Part shown: in pieces, positions 1 through 10,302 of the stretch | Layout of the letters: every line of letters starts with the position of its first letter | How positions within the stretch are numbered: position 1 is the stretch's first letter | Translations under genes and position numbers: made by a program | The notes under the pieces: generated by a model | What the model saw: the letters and a program-made list of their open reading frames with translations, nothing else | Databases searched by the model: none | Told to the model about the DNA's origin: nothing | Assembly: GCF_013282805.1 (NCBI RefSeq) | Contig: NZ_CP054038.1 | Span: forward strand, 3,224,001 to 3,288,000 | From: Microbacterium hominis | GTDB taxonomy: Bacteria > Actinomycetota > Actinomycetes > Actinomycetales > Microbacteriaceae | DNA: 64,000 nt | Reading direction: 5' to 3'

Positions 1-3
1 GCT

Positions 4-1531
<1,528 letters not shown>

Positions 1532-1969
1532 AAGAAAAAATGCATACACAACCGGGAAAACGATCATGCAGCGAGTTCGAACTGACCAAAAACGAATATC
1601 AAACTGACATCCATACGCCAACCCAAAAAGGATTGGACTTTGATCCAAAGGAATTCACTCACCAGCCAAAAAGACTGGACGAGGAAAAAATTGGCATTTG
1701 ACAAGTGCACGCTGTTGAGTTCTCAAGGATCGGACACACCTGCAGCTCAGCCTCTCAGCCTCGCCCACAGGGCAACTTCCTTCAGCCGAGTCCCGCATCA
1801 GACTGGCGCTTCGACCCGGACATCTCCGGTTCAGTGGTCCCTAGCCTGACTCGAGGTCGGACGATCCAGAACGCGGTCATCTGTCGATGATCTCGATCTG
1901 GGGGGTGTTCCCACTTGAGGGGGCGGGGCTCTCGCCTCTCCGCTCTTCCCTTTGGGGCGAACAAGAAAT
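1532..1969 (-). other. rrn leader region (5' of 16S rRNA)
   Basis: Non-coding stretch between the candidate rRNA promoter and the 16S 5' end, transcribed on the minus strand. It is more AT-rich than its surroundings near the 16S gene (around 1531-1700), as is usual for actinobacterial rRNA leaders. It carries a boxA-like element. ORFs in this stretch have no coding character. Confidence 0.7.
1714..1727 (-). promoter_or_regulatory. boxA-like rRNA antitermination element
   Basis: The minus strand reads CTTGAGAACTCAAC. It resembles the TTGAGAACTCAA block found in rRNA leaders and 16S-23S spacers of Actinobacteria, where Nus factors act. Its position, about 185 bp upstream of the 16S 5' end, fits. 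The assignment rests on similarity only. Confidence 0.45.
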
Positions 1970-1999
1970 ACTTTACGTGGCACCGGCCCACCCGTCGAA
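1970..1999 (-). promoter_or_regulatory. candidate rrn promoter
   Basis: On the minus strand a TTCGAC hexamer (1999-1994) and a TAAAGT hexamer (1975-1970) are separated by 18 bp. They lie about 440 bp upstream of the 16S 5' end and before the boxA-like site, where an actinobacterial rrn promoter is expected. Other weak -35/-10 pairs could be proposed nearby. Confidence 0.4.
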
Positions 2000-2082
2000 T
2001 CGAGCCCGCATCCCGGGCGTGTCGCCCGTGTTTCCGGGGATGGGCCCAGACGTAGGCTGTGGAGGCACCCGAGGAGGACGCT

Positions 2083-2772
2083 GTGACCGACACGACACTT
2101 GCGACGCCGACCACCGCCCAGATCCTGGCCGAGCTGGCCGATCTCGCGGACGCACGGATCGGCGACGTGAACGCACGCCATGGCGACGACCACGCGGTGA
2201 ACCTCGGCCAGCTGCGCGCGATCGCCAAGCGCCTCAAGGTGCAGCCCGACCTCGCGCTCGCCCTGTGGGCGACCGACGACTCGGCCGCGAGGCTCCTCGC
2301 CATCCTCATCTCCCGTCCGCGCACCTACGCCCTCGCGGATCTCGACCGCATGCTCCGCGAGGCCCGCACGCCGAAGGTCCACGAGTGGCTCGTGAGCTAC
2401 ATCGTGAAGAAGAGCCCTCACGCAGAAGCGCTGCGCATCGCCTGGCTCGCCGACGGCGACCCGATCGTCGCGAGCGCGGGATGGACCCTGACCACCGAGC
2501 GCGTCGCCAAGAAGCCCGAGGGGCTGGATCTCGACGGCCTGCTCGACCGGATCGAGGTCGAGATGGCGTCGGCGCCCGATCGCCTGCAATGGGAGATGAA
2601 CCACACGCTGGCGCAGATCGGCATCTCGCACCCCGACCGACGTGCCCGCGCGATCGACATCGGCGAGCGGCTCGAGGTGCTCAAGGACTATCCGACCCCG
2701 CCGAACTGCACCTCCCCGTTCGCTCCCGCCTGGATCGCGGAGATCGTGCGACGCCAGGACGCCACTCGCTGA
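2083..2772 (+). CDS. DNA alkylation repair protein (AlkD-like HEAT-repeat family)
   Basis: A 229-residue, all-helical soluble protein resembling the bacterial DNA alkylation repair family (AlkC/AlkD superfamily). These HEAT-like repeat glycosylases excise alkylated bases such as 3-methyladenine. Visible features are successive short amphipathic helices, a central stretch around the motif VHEWLVSYIVKK, and a conserved-looking tail with NHTLAQIG and DYPTPPNC. I chose the GTG at 2083 because GAGGAGG lies five bases upstream. An in-frame GTG at 2059 has no such site. The gene runs away from the rrn promoter, and a two-component pair follows 8 bp downstream. The family call is by general resemblance and catalytic residues were not verified. 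Confidence 0.7.
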   Translation: MTDTTLATPTTAQILAELADLADARIGDVNARHGDDHAVNLGQLRAIAKRLKVQPDLALALWATDDSAARLLAILISRPRTYALADLDRMLREARTPKVHEWLVSYIVKKSPHAEALRIAWLADGDPIVASAGWTLTTERVAKKPEGLDLDGLLDRIEVEMASAPDRLQWEMNHTLAQIGISHPDRRARAIDIGERLEVLKDYPTPPNCTSPFAPAWIAEIVRRQDATR

Positions 2773-2780
2773 GCCGCGCC

Positions 2781-3452
2781 ATGTCCGCCGACCGCGCTTC
2801 ACGCCCGCGACTGCTCTACGTGGAGGACGAGCAGGAGATCGCGGCGATCGTCGTGGAGCTGCTCGCGGAGGACTACGACGTCGATCACGCTCTCACCGGC
2901 GAAGACGCCGTGCGCCGCGCGCTGTCACGCCGATACGACGTGATGGTGGTCGATCGCCGGCTGCCGGGAATGTCCGGACTCGACGTGCTCGAGGCGGTGC
3001 GCACGGCGAGGATCGCCACGCCGGCGATCATGCTCACGGCGCTCGGCGCGCTCGAGGACCGCGTCAGCGGGCTCGACGGCGGCGCCGACGATTACCTCGT
3101 CAAGCCGTTCGACATCGAGGAGCTGCGCGCCCGCCTGCGCGCGCTCCAACGCGGACGCGGCGCGGGCGACCGGCGCGAGCTGGGCGACTGGGTGTTCACG
3201 CCGCACTCGCTCGCGCTCTACTCGCCTGTCGAGGGACGCATCGCCCTCACCCAGGCCGAGACCGACCTGCTGGAGCTTCTCACCTCCAGCCCCGAGCACG
3301 TGTTCAGTCGCGAGGAGATCCTCAGCAGCGTGTTCCCGGGCGGATCGGCCGCCACGGTCGACACCTACGTGCACTACATCCGCCGGAAGTCCACGCCCGA
3401 GATCATCGACACGGTCCGCGCGCGGGGCTACCGGAGCGGAACGCCGCGATGA
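2781..3452 (+). CDS. OmpR-family response regulator
   Basis: A 223-residue DNA-binding response regulator. The N-terminal receiver domain (about 9-120) has the acidic pair E15/D16, the phospho-acceptor Asp58 in VMVVDRRLPG, and Lys108 in DDYLVKPF. The C-terminal winged-helix domain (about 130-220) ends in the usual VRARGYR wing. The start is the ATG at 2781, right after the preceding gene. The histidine kinase gene overlaps the stop by 4 nt (ATGA), so the two form a translationally coupled cognate pair. Targets and signal are unknown. The acidic-tailed membrane protein downstream is a plausible target or partner. Confidence 0.93.
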   Translation: MSADRASRPRLLYVEDEQEIAAIVVELLAEDYDVDHALTGEDAVRRALSRRYDVMVVDRRLPGMSGLDVLEAVRTARIATPAIMLTALGALEDRVSGLDGGADDYLVKPFDIEELRARLRALQRGRGAGDRRELGDWVFTPHSLALYSPVEGRIALTQAETDLLELLTSSPEHVFSREEILSSVFPGGSAATVDTYVHYIRRKSTPEIIDTVRARGYRSGTPR

Positions 3453-4477
3453 ATGGGCGTGACGACCTCGCAGCGTCCGACCGGGCGCGCGTGCAGCGGT
3501 CCGCCCTGCGGGTGGGCCTGTGGGTGGGCCTCGCGTCGGCGGGTGTGGTCGCCACGGTGACCTCCGTCACCGTCGCGGTGATGCTCGCGTCGTCGCAGAC
3601 CGACCGCCGGCCGCCGCGCTTCGGCGGGGACGACGGTGCCGGCTTCCCGGAAGGAGGCCCGGGCGCGCGCCGCGTCGTCGATCTCGACGACATCCTTCCG
3701 ATCGCCCTCGTGCTGGGGGTGCTCGGGGTCATCGCCCTCGGGTTCATCGCGTGGTACGCCGCGCGGCGGGCATCCGCACCGCTCGCGCAGGCGCTGGAGG
3801 TGCAGCGCGCCTTCGTCGCCGACGCGAGCCACGAGCTGCGCACACCGCTGACCACGCTCACCAGCCGCATCCAGCTCGCACAGCACCGGGCCGCGCGCGG
3901 CGGCGACGTCGGCGGAGTGCTGGGCGATCTGCAGCGCGACGCCGCGGTGATGGATGCCGTGCTCACCGACCTGCTCGTCACGGCGGAGGCCGCCGGGACG
4001 CAGACGGGAGACGACGCGGCGGTGACCAGCGTGGCCGATGCCACCTCGGACGCGGTGCGTGTGATCTCGCCTCCCGCGGAGGATGTCGGCGTGGTGATCG
4101 ACGTGGATGTCGCACACGCGCCGCCCGTCGCGGCCGACCGCATCGGGCTGGGGCGGGCCCTGACCGCGCTCCTCGACAACGCCGTGCGCCATGCACCCCG
4201 CGGCAGCCGGGTCGCCGTCTCCGCGGTCGCGGCGGGTCGCAGCGTCGAGATCCGCGTGGCCGATACCGGGCCGGGCATCGCCGCGGCCGATCGCGAACGC
4301 GTGTTCGAGCGCTTCACCCGCTCGACGCCGCCCGAACCGAACACGCGCCGCGGGTTCGGGCTCGGTCTCGCACTCGTGCGCGACATCGCGACGCGATTCG
4401 GGGGCTCGGTGCGGGTGGAGGAGAACTCCCCCACGGGAGCGGTGTTCGTGCTCACCCTGCCCCGGCGCGAACGTTAG
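3449..4477 (+). CDS. sensor histidine kinase
   Basis: A 342-residue membrane histidine kinase. Two transmembrane segments (about 21-47 and 83-104) flank a short extracytoplasmic loop of about 35 residues rich in Gly, Asp and Pro, so the sensor is very small. The H box SHELRTP places phospho-acceptor His128. The N box (LLDNAVRHAPRG), G1 box (DTGPGIAAAD) and G2 box (GFGLGLALV) form the HATPase domain. No HAMP domain is obvious between the second membrane segment and the H box. The ATG at 3449 overlaps the regulator stop, so the two are co-expressed. The ligand is not evident. Confidence 0.92.
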   Translation: MNGRDDLAASDRARVQRSALRVGLWVGLASAGVVATVTSVTVAVMLASSQTDRRPPRFGGDDGAGFPEGGPGARRVVDLDDILPIALVLGVLGVIALGFIAWYAARRASAPLAQALEVQRAFVADASHELRTPLTTLTSRIQLAQHRAARGGDVGGVLGDLQRDAAVMDAVLTDLLVTAEAAGTQTGDDAAVTSVADATSDAVRVISPPAEDVGVVIDVDVAHAPPVAADRIGLGRALTALLDNAVRHAPRGSRVAVSAVAAGRSVEIRVADTGPGIAAADRERVFERFTRSTPPEPNTRRGFGLGLALVRDIATRFGGSVRVEENSPTGAVFVLTLPRRER

Positions 4478-4575
4478 TCCGCCGTCGCTGAACGCCGGCT
4501 ATCGGCTCGTTATGAGTTCGCCCAGAGCACCCGACTCTTTGAGAGACCTTGGAATCGCCCGGGGAGAGTCGGGGC

Positions 4576-5127
4576 ATGTCCGAGAACACCGAACCCCGCG
4601 ATCCCGCCGACGAGAGCCCGGCGGCCGACACGCCGCCGACCCCGACCGCCCCGACGACGCCGGTGTCGTCCGATCCCGGTGCGACACCGATCCCGCCGCG
4701 CCCACCCGCCCCCGAGGCCTCCTCGGCCGCCCCCGCGACGGCACCGGCAGCCCCGCAGGCTGCGGCTGCGGCATCCACTCCCTGGTACCGCCGCCTGTGG
4801 GTGCAGGTGACCGCCGCCGCCGTGGCCGGCGTCGTGCTGCTGGGCATCGGCTTCGGCGCAGGATGGGCGACCGCTCGCGGTGTCGGCGGGTTCGACCGCG
4901 CCGGCTTCCAGGAGCAGAACATGCCGGGCGCGCCCGGCGACGGCTTCGGCGACCGGCGCGGCCCCGGGTTCGGCGACGACAGCCAGCAGCGTGAAGACCG
5001 GCACGGCGATCGCGGGTGGAACCACGACGACGATGACGACGACGACGACACCACCACGGACGACGACACCCCAGATGACGGCTCCACCGACGACGGCTCC
5101 ACCGACGATGACTCGAGCGGCACCTGA
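4576..5127 (+). CDS. single-pass membrane protein with proline/alanine-rich head and Asp-rich tail
   Basis: A 183-residue protein of unknown function. Residues 1-70 are low-complexity Pro/Ala/Thr. One transmembrane helix follows (about 79-101, WVQVTAAAVAGVVLLGIGFG), then a Gly/Asp-rich segment and a C-terminal tail with a run of eight Asp followed by DDGST-type repeats. The tail is encoded by imperfect GAC repeats. The ATG at 4576 is preceded by GGGGAGAG. An in-frame TTG nine codons upstream is less likely. It lies 98 bp after the two-component operon on the same strand. The acidic tail could bind divalent cations, but this is inference only. Confidence 0.75.
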   Translation: MSENTEPRDPADESPAADTPPTPTAPTTPVSSDPGATPIPPRPPAPEASSAAPATAPAAPQAAAAASTPWYRRLWVQVTAAAVAGVVLLGIGFGAGWATARGVGGFDRAGFQEQNMPGAPGDGFGDRRGPGFGDDSQQREDRHGDRGWNHDDDDDDDDTTTDDDTPDDGSTDDGSTDDDSSGT

Positions 5128-5185
5128 TCCTCGCTGGCGCGCGGGCGCTGAACGCGGTGGGACCTCCGACCCTGTACGCGCGGCG

Positions 5186-5210
5186 TATCGAGGACCAACC
5201 TCGATATAAC
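5186..5210 (+). promoter_or_regulatory. inverted repeat overlapping a -10 element
   Basis: TATCGAGG-ACCAA-CCTCGATA (5186-5206) has perfect 8-bp arms. Its right arm merges with a good -10 hexamer, TATAAC (5205-5210). The -35 is weak. The start codon of the flavin-binding protein lies 25 bp further on with a GGAAAGGA ribosome site. This layout suits a repressor operator on the promoter of that gene. Confidence 0.45.
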
Positions 5211-5234
5211 CCAGCGGAAAGGACCGGACTGATC

Positions 5235-5798
5235 ATGAGCGTTCAGACGACCGCACGGCCGACCCCGGTCGGCGTGCGCACCGACGACGAGGCGGCCAAC
5301 CCCTATCTCGCCTCCCCTGCTCCCGAGCAGCCGTCGCCGGCAGCGCTGGGGGTGGAGGAACTATCGACCGGCGAGTGCTGGCGCCTCGTGGAGTCGACCC
5401 CGCTCGCACGACTCGCGGTGTCGACTCCCGACGGACAGCCCGACGTGTTCCCCATCAACTTCACGGTGCACGCCGGACGCATCTACTTCCGCTCGGCACC
5501 GGGCACCAAGCTCCGGCGGCTCTCCGAAGACGCATCGGTGGCGTTCGAGGTCGACGGCGCCGACGAGCGCTTCCATTGGAGCGTGGTCATCCACGCCGAG
5601 GCGGAGCGCATGGACAGCGACGACGACATCGTGGCATCCGGCGTGCTGGGGCTGGCCACAGCGAGCCCCACGGCGAAGAACGACTACGTGAGCCTGACCC
5701 CGGTCACCGTGACCGGTCGACGGTTCCGTCGGCGCCCCGAGCGGGCCGCGCACGACACCAAGCCGGTCGTGATCCCGCACCGCGCTCCGCTGCGCTGA
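5235..5798 (+). CDS. pyridoxamine 5'-phosphate oxidase / NimA-like split-barrel protein
   Basis: A 187-residue soluble protein of the PNPOx-like FMN-binding split-barrel superfamily, closest in feel to the nitroreductase-like NimA/PF12900 group. After a Pro-rich N-terminus (1-40) comes the family pattern LARLAVSTPDGQPDVFPINF, then a beta-rich core with IYFRSAPGTKL and a W/VI/HAEAERM strand. These proteins usually bind FMN or F420 and reduce or scavenge small molecules, but the exact reaction cannot be read here. Start ATG 5235 has the site GGAAAGGA. A palindrome covers its promoter. The next gene is a separate amine-oxidase unit. Confidence 0.75.
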   Translation: MSVQTTARPTPVGVRTDDEAANPYLASPAPEQPSPAALGVEELSTGECWRLVESTPLARLAVSTPDGQPDVFPINFTVHAGRIYFRSAPGTKLRRLSEDASVAFEVDGADERFHWSVVIHAEAERMDSDDDIVASGVLGLATASPTAKNDYVSLTPVTVTGRRFRRRPERAAHDTKPVVIPHRAPLR

Positions 5799-5901
5799 GC
5801 CGGCCGCACATCCCGCGCCGATGGTCAGGGGGCGTGCGCGTGCAGACAAGCCCCCGATGAGGAGAGGGGTCATGCTGGGACGCAGGATGGAGGATCCCGC
5901 C

Positions 5902-7917
5902 ATGTCCCAGACCCCGCACCACGGCCCCGCCCTCGTCGACGCCCACGACGACCTCCCGACGGCTGCTGCCCGTCACCCTCTCGATCCGCTCACGGCCGAC
6001 GACATCGAGCGCACGCGTGAGATCCTCGTGAACGCGGGGCTTCTCACGGAGTCCACCCGCGTGCCGATGCTCCTCCCCTACGAACCCGACAAGTCCGAGA
6101 TGGCCGATTTCCGGGCCACCGGCCGCGCGGTCGATCGCCGAGTGGATGCCACGCTCCTGGACACTTCGACGGGAGCGGTCACCGAGGTCGTCGTCTCCGT
6201 CACGCGCGGCGACGTCCTCACCCGACGCGAACATGATCCGGCGGCGGCCCCCTACGGCCAGCCGCAGTATCTCTTCGAGGAGTACGAGCGGGCGGCGGCC
6301 ATCGCCAAGGCCTCCCCCGAATGGCAGTCGGCGATGACCCGGCGAGGTCTGGCCGACCGGATGGAGCTGGCGTTCTGCTCGCCCCTGGCCCCCGGCTTCG
6401 TGGGTCGCGCGAACGAGGTGGGCCGCCGCGTCATCCGTTCGCTGACCTTCCTGCGCGACGCGGAGGACGACATCCCGTGGGCTCACCCCGTCGAGGGCCT
6501 GATCGTCCACATCGACCTCATCGAGAACCGCGTCATCGGCGTCGAGGACGAGGGAGACGTGCCGGTGCCGAGCGGCAGCGGCAAGTACACGCCCGATGCC
6601 GTCGGGCCGGCGCGCGAATCGCTCAAGCCGATCGAGATCATCCAGCCCGAGGGGCCGAGCTTCCACGTCGACGGGTCGTTCGTGCAGTGGGAGAACTGGA
6701 CGATGCGCGTCGACTTCAACGCGCGCGAAGGCCTCGTGCTCCACGACGTGGCGTTCGACGGGCGCTCGATCCTCACCCGCGCGAGCGTGCCCGAGATGGT
6801 CGTGCCCTACGGCGACACGAGCCCGACCCGCTTCTGGATCAGCTACTTCGACGCCGGTGAGTATCTCCTGGGCAAGAACGCGAACCACCTCGAGCTCGGC
6901 TGCGACTGCCTCGGGGTCATCCGCTACTTCGACGGCTTCGTGGCCGACGACCACGGGCACCCGGTGCGGATCCCGAACGTGGTGTGCATGCACGAGGAGG
7001 ACTACGGCATCCTCTGGAAGCACACCGAACCCGGTGTCGGTGCGGAGGTGCGTCGCTCGCGTCGCCTCGTCGTGTCCTACTTCTCGACGATCGGCAACTA
7101 CGACTACGGCTTCTACTGGTACTTCTACCTCGACGGCTCGATCCAGGTCGAGGCGAAGGCGACGGGCATCGTGTTCGTGGGCGGCGGCATCCCGGGGACG
7201 ACGAATCGCCACGCGCCCGAGATCGCGCCCGGTGTGTTCGCTCCCGTGCACCAGCACCTGTTCAGCGCCCGCCTGGACGTCGCGATCGACGGCGAGGACA
7301 ACCGGCTCGTGGAGATCGACGCCGCACGCATCCCGATGGGCGAGGACAACCCCTTCGGCAATGCGTTCACGTGGAAGGAGACGCCGCTGACCAGCGAGCT
7401 CTCTGCGCGACGCGAGGCCGACACCTCCGTCGCCCGCGTATGGGAGGTGCAGAGCGCGTCGAAGAGGAACCACATCGGCAAGCCGACGGCCTACCACCTG
7501 CTTCCGCAGCCGACGGCGCTGCTGATGGCCGACCCGGCCTCGACGGTGGCCGCACGCGCCGCCTTCGCGACCAAGCACCTGTGGGCCACCGCCTTCGACC
7601 GCGACGAGCGCTGGCCCGGCGGCAGGTACCCGAACGCGCACCAGGGCGGCGCGGGCCTGCCCGCCTACACCGCAGACGACCGGTCGATCGACGGCGAGGA
7701 CCTCGTGCTGTGGCACACGTTCGGTCTCACGCACGTGCCGCGCCCCGAGGACTGGCCCATCATGCCGGTGGACTACGCGGGGTTCTGGTTCAAGCCCTAC
7801 GGGTTCTTCGACGTGAATCCGGCGATGGACGTGCCCGAGTCCTCCCAGGCCCACGCGCGCGCGCCACAAGGCGGGTCGGGATGCTGCGGCGGCGGCGCCT
7901 GCGAGTGCGGGCACTGA
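5902..7917 (+). CDS. copper-containing primary amine oxidase (topaquinone enzyme), copy 1
   Basis: Oxidises primary monoamines (for example phenylethylamine or tyramine) to aldehyde, ammonia and H2O2. About 671 residues, close to Arthrobacter phenylethylamine oxidase. The cofactor motif NYDY places the topaquinone precursor at Tyr400. Copper ligands are His450 and His452 (HQH) and His611 (LTH). The catalytic-base Asp317 is in YFDAGEY. Spacings match the family. No signal peptide is seen. The C-terminus is unusual: a Gly/Cys tail containing CCGGGACECGH. ATG 5902 has GGAGG eight bases upstream. ATG 5872, with AGGAG at seven bases, is an equally valid alternative. An amidohydrolase starts one base after the stop. 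Confidence 0.93.
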   Translation: MSQTPHHGPALVDAHDDLPTAAARHPLDPLTADDIERTREILVNAGLLTESTRVPMLLPYEPDKSEMADFRATGRAVDRRVDATLLDTSTGAVTEVVVSVTRGDVLTRREHDPAAAPYGQPQYLFEEYERAAAIAKASPEWQSAMTRRGLADRMELAFCSPLAPGFVGRANEVGRRVIRSLTFLRDAEDDIPWAHPVEGLIVHIDLIENRVIGVEDEGDVPVPSGSGKYTPDAVGPARESLKPIEIIQPEGPSFHVDGSFVQWENWTMRVDFNAREGLVLHDVAFDGRSILTRASVPEMVVPYGDTSPTRFWISYFDAGEYLLGKNANHLELGCDCLGVIRYFDGFVADDHGHPVRIPNVVCMHEEDYGILWKHTEPGVGAEVRRSRRLVVSYFSTIGNYDYGFYWYFYLDGSIQVEAKATGIVFVGGGIPGTTNRHAPEIAPGVFAPVHQHLFSARLDVAIDGEDNRLVEIDAARIPMGEDNPFGNAFTWKETPLTSELSARREADTSVARVWEVQSASKRNHIGKPTAYHLLPQPTALLMADPASTVAARAAFATKHLWATAFDRDERWPGGRYPNAHQGGAGLPAYTADDRSIDGEDLVLWHTFGLTHVPRPEDWPIMPVDYAGFWFKPYGFFDVNPAMDVPESSQAHARAPQGGSGCCGGGACECGH

Positions 7918-7918
7918 C

Positions 7919-9616
7919 ATGCCGGCCGACCTCGTCCTGCGCGGCGGAACCATCCTGACGTTCGCCGACTGGAGTCCCGGATCCGACCCGGGCCACACCA
8001 CCGCGATCGCGATCGGCGGTGGCGAGATCACCGCCACCGGAGACGCCGCACTGCGCGAGATCGGGCGTCGGACGCGTGTGGTGGAGCTGGCGGGCCGCAC
8101 GGTGCTCCCCGGTGTGAACGACACGCACCTCCATCTCGTCTGCTACGCGATGGCCCGATACGGACTCCTCGATGTCTCCGCGCGGGTGATCGGCGACTGG
8201 TCCGGTCTCGCCGACGTGCTCACCGCCGAGGCGATCGGTGCCGACGGGTGGATTCGGGCGCAGGGGTGGGACGCGTCGGCGCTCGGACGCCCCGGAACCG
8301 CGCGCGACGTCGATGCGGCCCTGCGCGCGCACGGACTCGAGCATGTCCCCACCGCCCTGTTCGATCGAACGGGCCACCAGCTGCTGGTCGGCACGGCCGC
8401 GCTGGAGCGGATCGGCGTGGACGCCGAGACACCGGATCCGCCGGGCGGGGTCGTCGCGCGCGAGGACGGGGTCCCGACCGGCGTGTTCACCGACAGCGCG
8501 ACGGCGCTCGTGCTCACGGCGATGCCGCCGGTGTCGCGGGACGCACTGCGGGATGTGCTCCGGCGTGCACAGCAGGACCTCCTCGCGCTGGGGATCACCT
8601 CCGCCACCGATCCCGGCATCGGACCGGGGCACACGACCCTCTTCGACGGCTCGCCCTCGCCCCTCGCCCTCGAGGCGCTCGCGTCACTCGCCGACGACGA
8701 CGAGCTGCACGTGCGCACGACGGTGCTGCTGACGTTCAGCGGAACGGGCGGAGAGAGCGTCGACACCGTGCGGGAGGGTCTCGACGGCCCCCTGCCGTCG
8801 CTGGTCCCCGACCGCATCGACCCTCGCACGCTGCGGGTGGCCGGGGTCAAGGTCTTCGCCGACGGCATCCAGCGCAGCGGCACGGCATTCCACCGCGACC
8901 CGTACGGGCCGCACGGCACGAGGGGGTCGCTCGCGGTGGCCGGCGCAGACGATGACGAGCGCTCGGACACCCTGCGCGGCATCCTGCGCGAGATCGGCGC
9001 GCGCGGGTGGCAGGCGGGCATCCACGCGACCGGTGACGCGGCATCGGACGAGGTGGTCGAGGCGCTGCGCGCCCTCCCCGAAGGCGACCGCGGAGCACTC
9101 CCGTACATCATCCACGGCGACTTCCTCACGGCGGAGGGCATGCCCGCCCTCGCCCGGGACGGGATCGGCTGGACCGCTAATCCGGTGATCTCCCGCATGG
9201 TGTGCGGCATCGGCCTCGATCTGCTCGGCCCCGAACGCCAGAGCGTGCGCCAGCCGCTGGGCTCCGCACTGCGGGCGGGCGTGACCGTCACGCTGTCGTC
9301 GGATGCCCCGGTGGTCAGCCCGGACTGGCGCGAAGCGGCGATCACGGCCGTGCAGCGCGCGCAGATCGACGGTGCCCCGCGCCCGGGAGACGACGAGGCG
9401 GTGAGCCTCACCGACGCCATCGCGATGATGACCGTGCTCGCCGCGCGACTCGATGGCGCGGCCGATTTCAAGGGCCGCCTGGCCCCCGGGTTCGCCGCTG
9501 ATCTCATCGTCCTCTCAGACCGGCTCCCGGACTCCGACCGGGTCGACCGGCTCCGTGACCTCGCCGTCGACATGACGGTGGTGGACGGAGTGGTGCGCTG
9601 GGAGCGCGCCCGCTGA
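7919..9616 (+). CDS. amidohydrolase family protein (YtcJ-like)
   Basis: A 565-residue metal-dependent hydrolase of the amidohydrolase-3/YtcJ group. The N-terminal beta sandwich is followed by the metal motif NDTHLHLV (near 66-73), the long insertion typical of YtcJ-like proteins, later metal-binding His residues (GIHATGD and IIHGDF), and the terminal SSDAPV motif (about 461-466). The C-terminal strands close with GFAADLIVL. Known relatives cleave amides or act on aryl derivatives, often with unknown substrate. Its ATG lies one base after the amine oxidase stop (TGACATG), so the two are translationally coupled and probably share a pathway. No secretion signal is visible. Confidence 0.85.
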   Translation: MPADLVLRGGTILTFADWSPGSDPGHTTAIAIGGGEITATGDAALREIGRRTRVVELAGRTVLPGVNDTHLHLVCYAMARYGLLDVSARVIGDWSGLADVLTAEAIGADGWIRAQGWDASALGRPGTARDVDAALRAHGLEHVPTALFDRTGHQLLVGTAALERIGVDAETPDPPGGVVAREDGVPTGVFTDSATALVLTAMPPVSRDALRDVLRRAQQDLLALGITSATDPGIGPGHTTLFDGSPSPLALEALASLADDDELHVRTTVLLTFSGTGGESVDTVREGLDGPLPSLVPDRIDPRTLRVAGVKVFADGIQRSGTAFHRDPYGPHGTRGSLAVAGADDDERSDTLRGILREIGARGWQAGIHATGDAASDEVVEALRALPEGDRGALPYIIHGDFLTAEGMPALARDGIGWTANPVISRMVCGIGLDLLGPERQSVRQPLGSALRAGVTVTLSSDAPVVSPDWREAAITAVQRAQIDGAPRPGDDEAVSLTDAIAMMTVLAARLDGAADFKGRLAPGFAADLIVLSDRLPDSDRVDRLRDLAVDMTVVDGVVRWERAR

Positions 9617-9637
9617 CGCGCTTCCGCGAAGTCAGCG
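9611..9637. terminator. bidirectional hairpin overlapping two stop codons
   Basis: CGCTGA (9611-9616) pairs with TCAGCG (9632-9637), and an inner stem pairs CTTC with GAAG around CGC. The hairpin contains the stop codons of the converging amidohydrolase and tetR genes. It has no T-tract, which is normal for this GC-rich lineage. Confidence 0.5.
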
Positions 9638-10240
9638 CTGCGCGCCGCTGCGCGTGCGCAGCCGGTCGATCAGGTCGTCGAGAGCGGCGATCTGGCGCTC
9701 CTGCGTCGCCGTCTCGGGCATCAGCAGGCACATGATCTGGAGGCCGGCGTTCATCGCCGAGATCTGGTCGATCACCACGTCGGGATCGACGTCGTCGCCG
9801 ATCTCCCCGTCGTCGCGCGCCTGATCCAGGAACGTGCGCATCTGGGCGCGCCAGTTCGACGCGTTCTCGCGGTGCGCCGTCCACAGCTCGCGGTTCTGCA
9901 CGGCTCGGTCCCAGAACGCCACGACCACGCGGGCCTCCTGGACCTGCTCCCGGCGCATCGGCATGATCTCGAGGCACAGGGCGCGCAGGGCCGCGAGGCC
10001 GCGCTCGTCCCGCAGTTCGTCGGCCGCGCGCGCGTTGGTGCGCGTATGCGCACGCACGAAGGCCGCGGCGAGAAGACTCTCCTTGTTGGGGAAATAGCGT
10101 TGCAGCGCCCCATGCGCGAAGCCCGCCTCGGCGGCGATCTCGCGCATCGTCGCGCTCTCGAACCCGCCGCGCTCGATCAGGCGCCAGGTGGCGTCGACGA
10201 TGAGCTCGCGGCGCTCGTCGTGGTCAACGATCTTCGGCAC
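9632..10240 (-). CDS. TetR family transcriptional regulator
   Basis: A 202-residue TetR-type regulator. The N-terminal helix-turn-helix (about 12-58) contains ATMREIAAEAGFAHGALQRYF followed by NKESLLAAAF, the classic TetR signature. The C-terminal ligand domain resembles the TetR_C_6/BetI-like group (YEx-type), with several Met and Trp residues that could line a pocket. I chose the GTG at 10240 (PKIVDHDERR follows) because GAGGACGAGG precedes it. An upstream ATG at 10282 would add an unstructured extension. It diverges from the ABC-sulfatase operon, and two inverted repeats in the gap are likely operators. The ligand may be an aryl sulfate or amine (inference). Confidence 0.9.
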   Translation of the reverse strand: MPKIVDHDERRELIVDATWRLIERGGFESATMREIAAEAGFAHGALQRYFPNKESLLAAAFVRAHTRTNARAADELRDERGLAALRALCLEIMPMRREQVQEARVVVAFWDRAVQNRELWTAHRENASNWRAQMRTFLDQARDDGEIGDDVDPDVVIDQISAMNAGLQIMCLLMPETATQERQIAALDDLIDRLRTRSGAQR

Positions 10241-10302
10241 GTCCTCGTCCTCGCTTCTGTCGGTGAGCCGACGGTATCCCACATCCTATTCGTCTCCAAG
10301 TG

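Noticed and set aside
1694..1705. TTGACA on the plus strand in the rrn leader
   Set aside because: No -10 box follows at the right spacing, and the region is transcribed on the minus strand.
5027..5110. GAC-rich tandem repeat, considered as a CRISPR or minisatellite
   Set aside because: It is in frame and encodes the Asp-rich tail of a protein. There are no spacers or conserved repeat units.
5828..5855. GGGGGC ... GCCCCC pairing before amine oxidase 1
   Set aside because: The arms are only 6 bp around a 16-nt loop in GC-rich DNA. It is too weak to call as a terminator or attenuator.
5704..8124. 806-codon open frame on the minus strand across amine oxidase 1
   Set aside because: It is antisense to an intact, motif-complete amine oxidase. 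Its translation is Arg/Val/Gly-rich without domain patterns, as expected from high-GC DNA.
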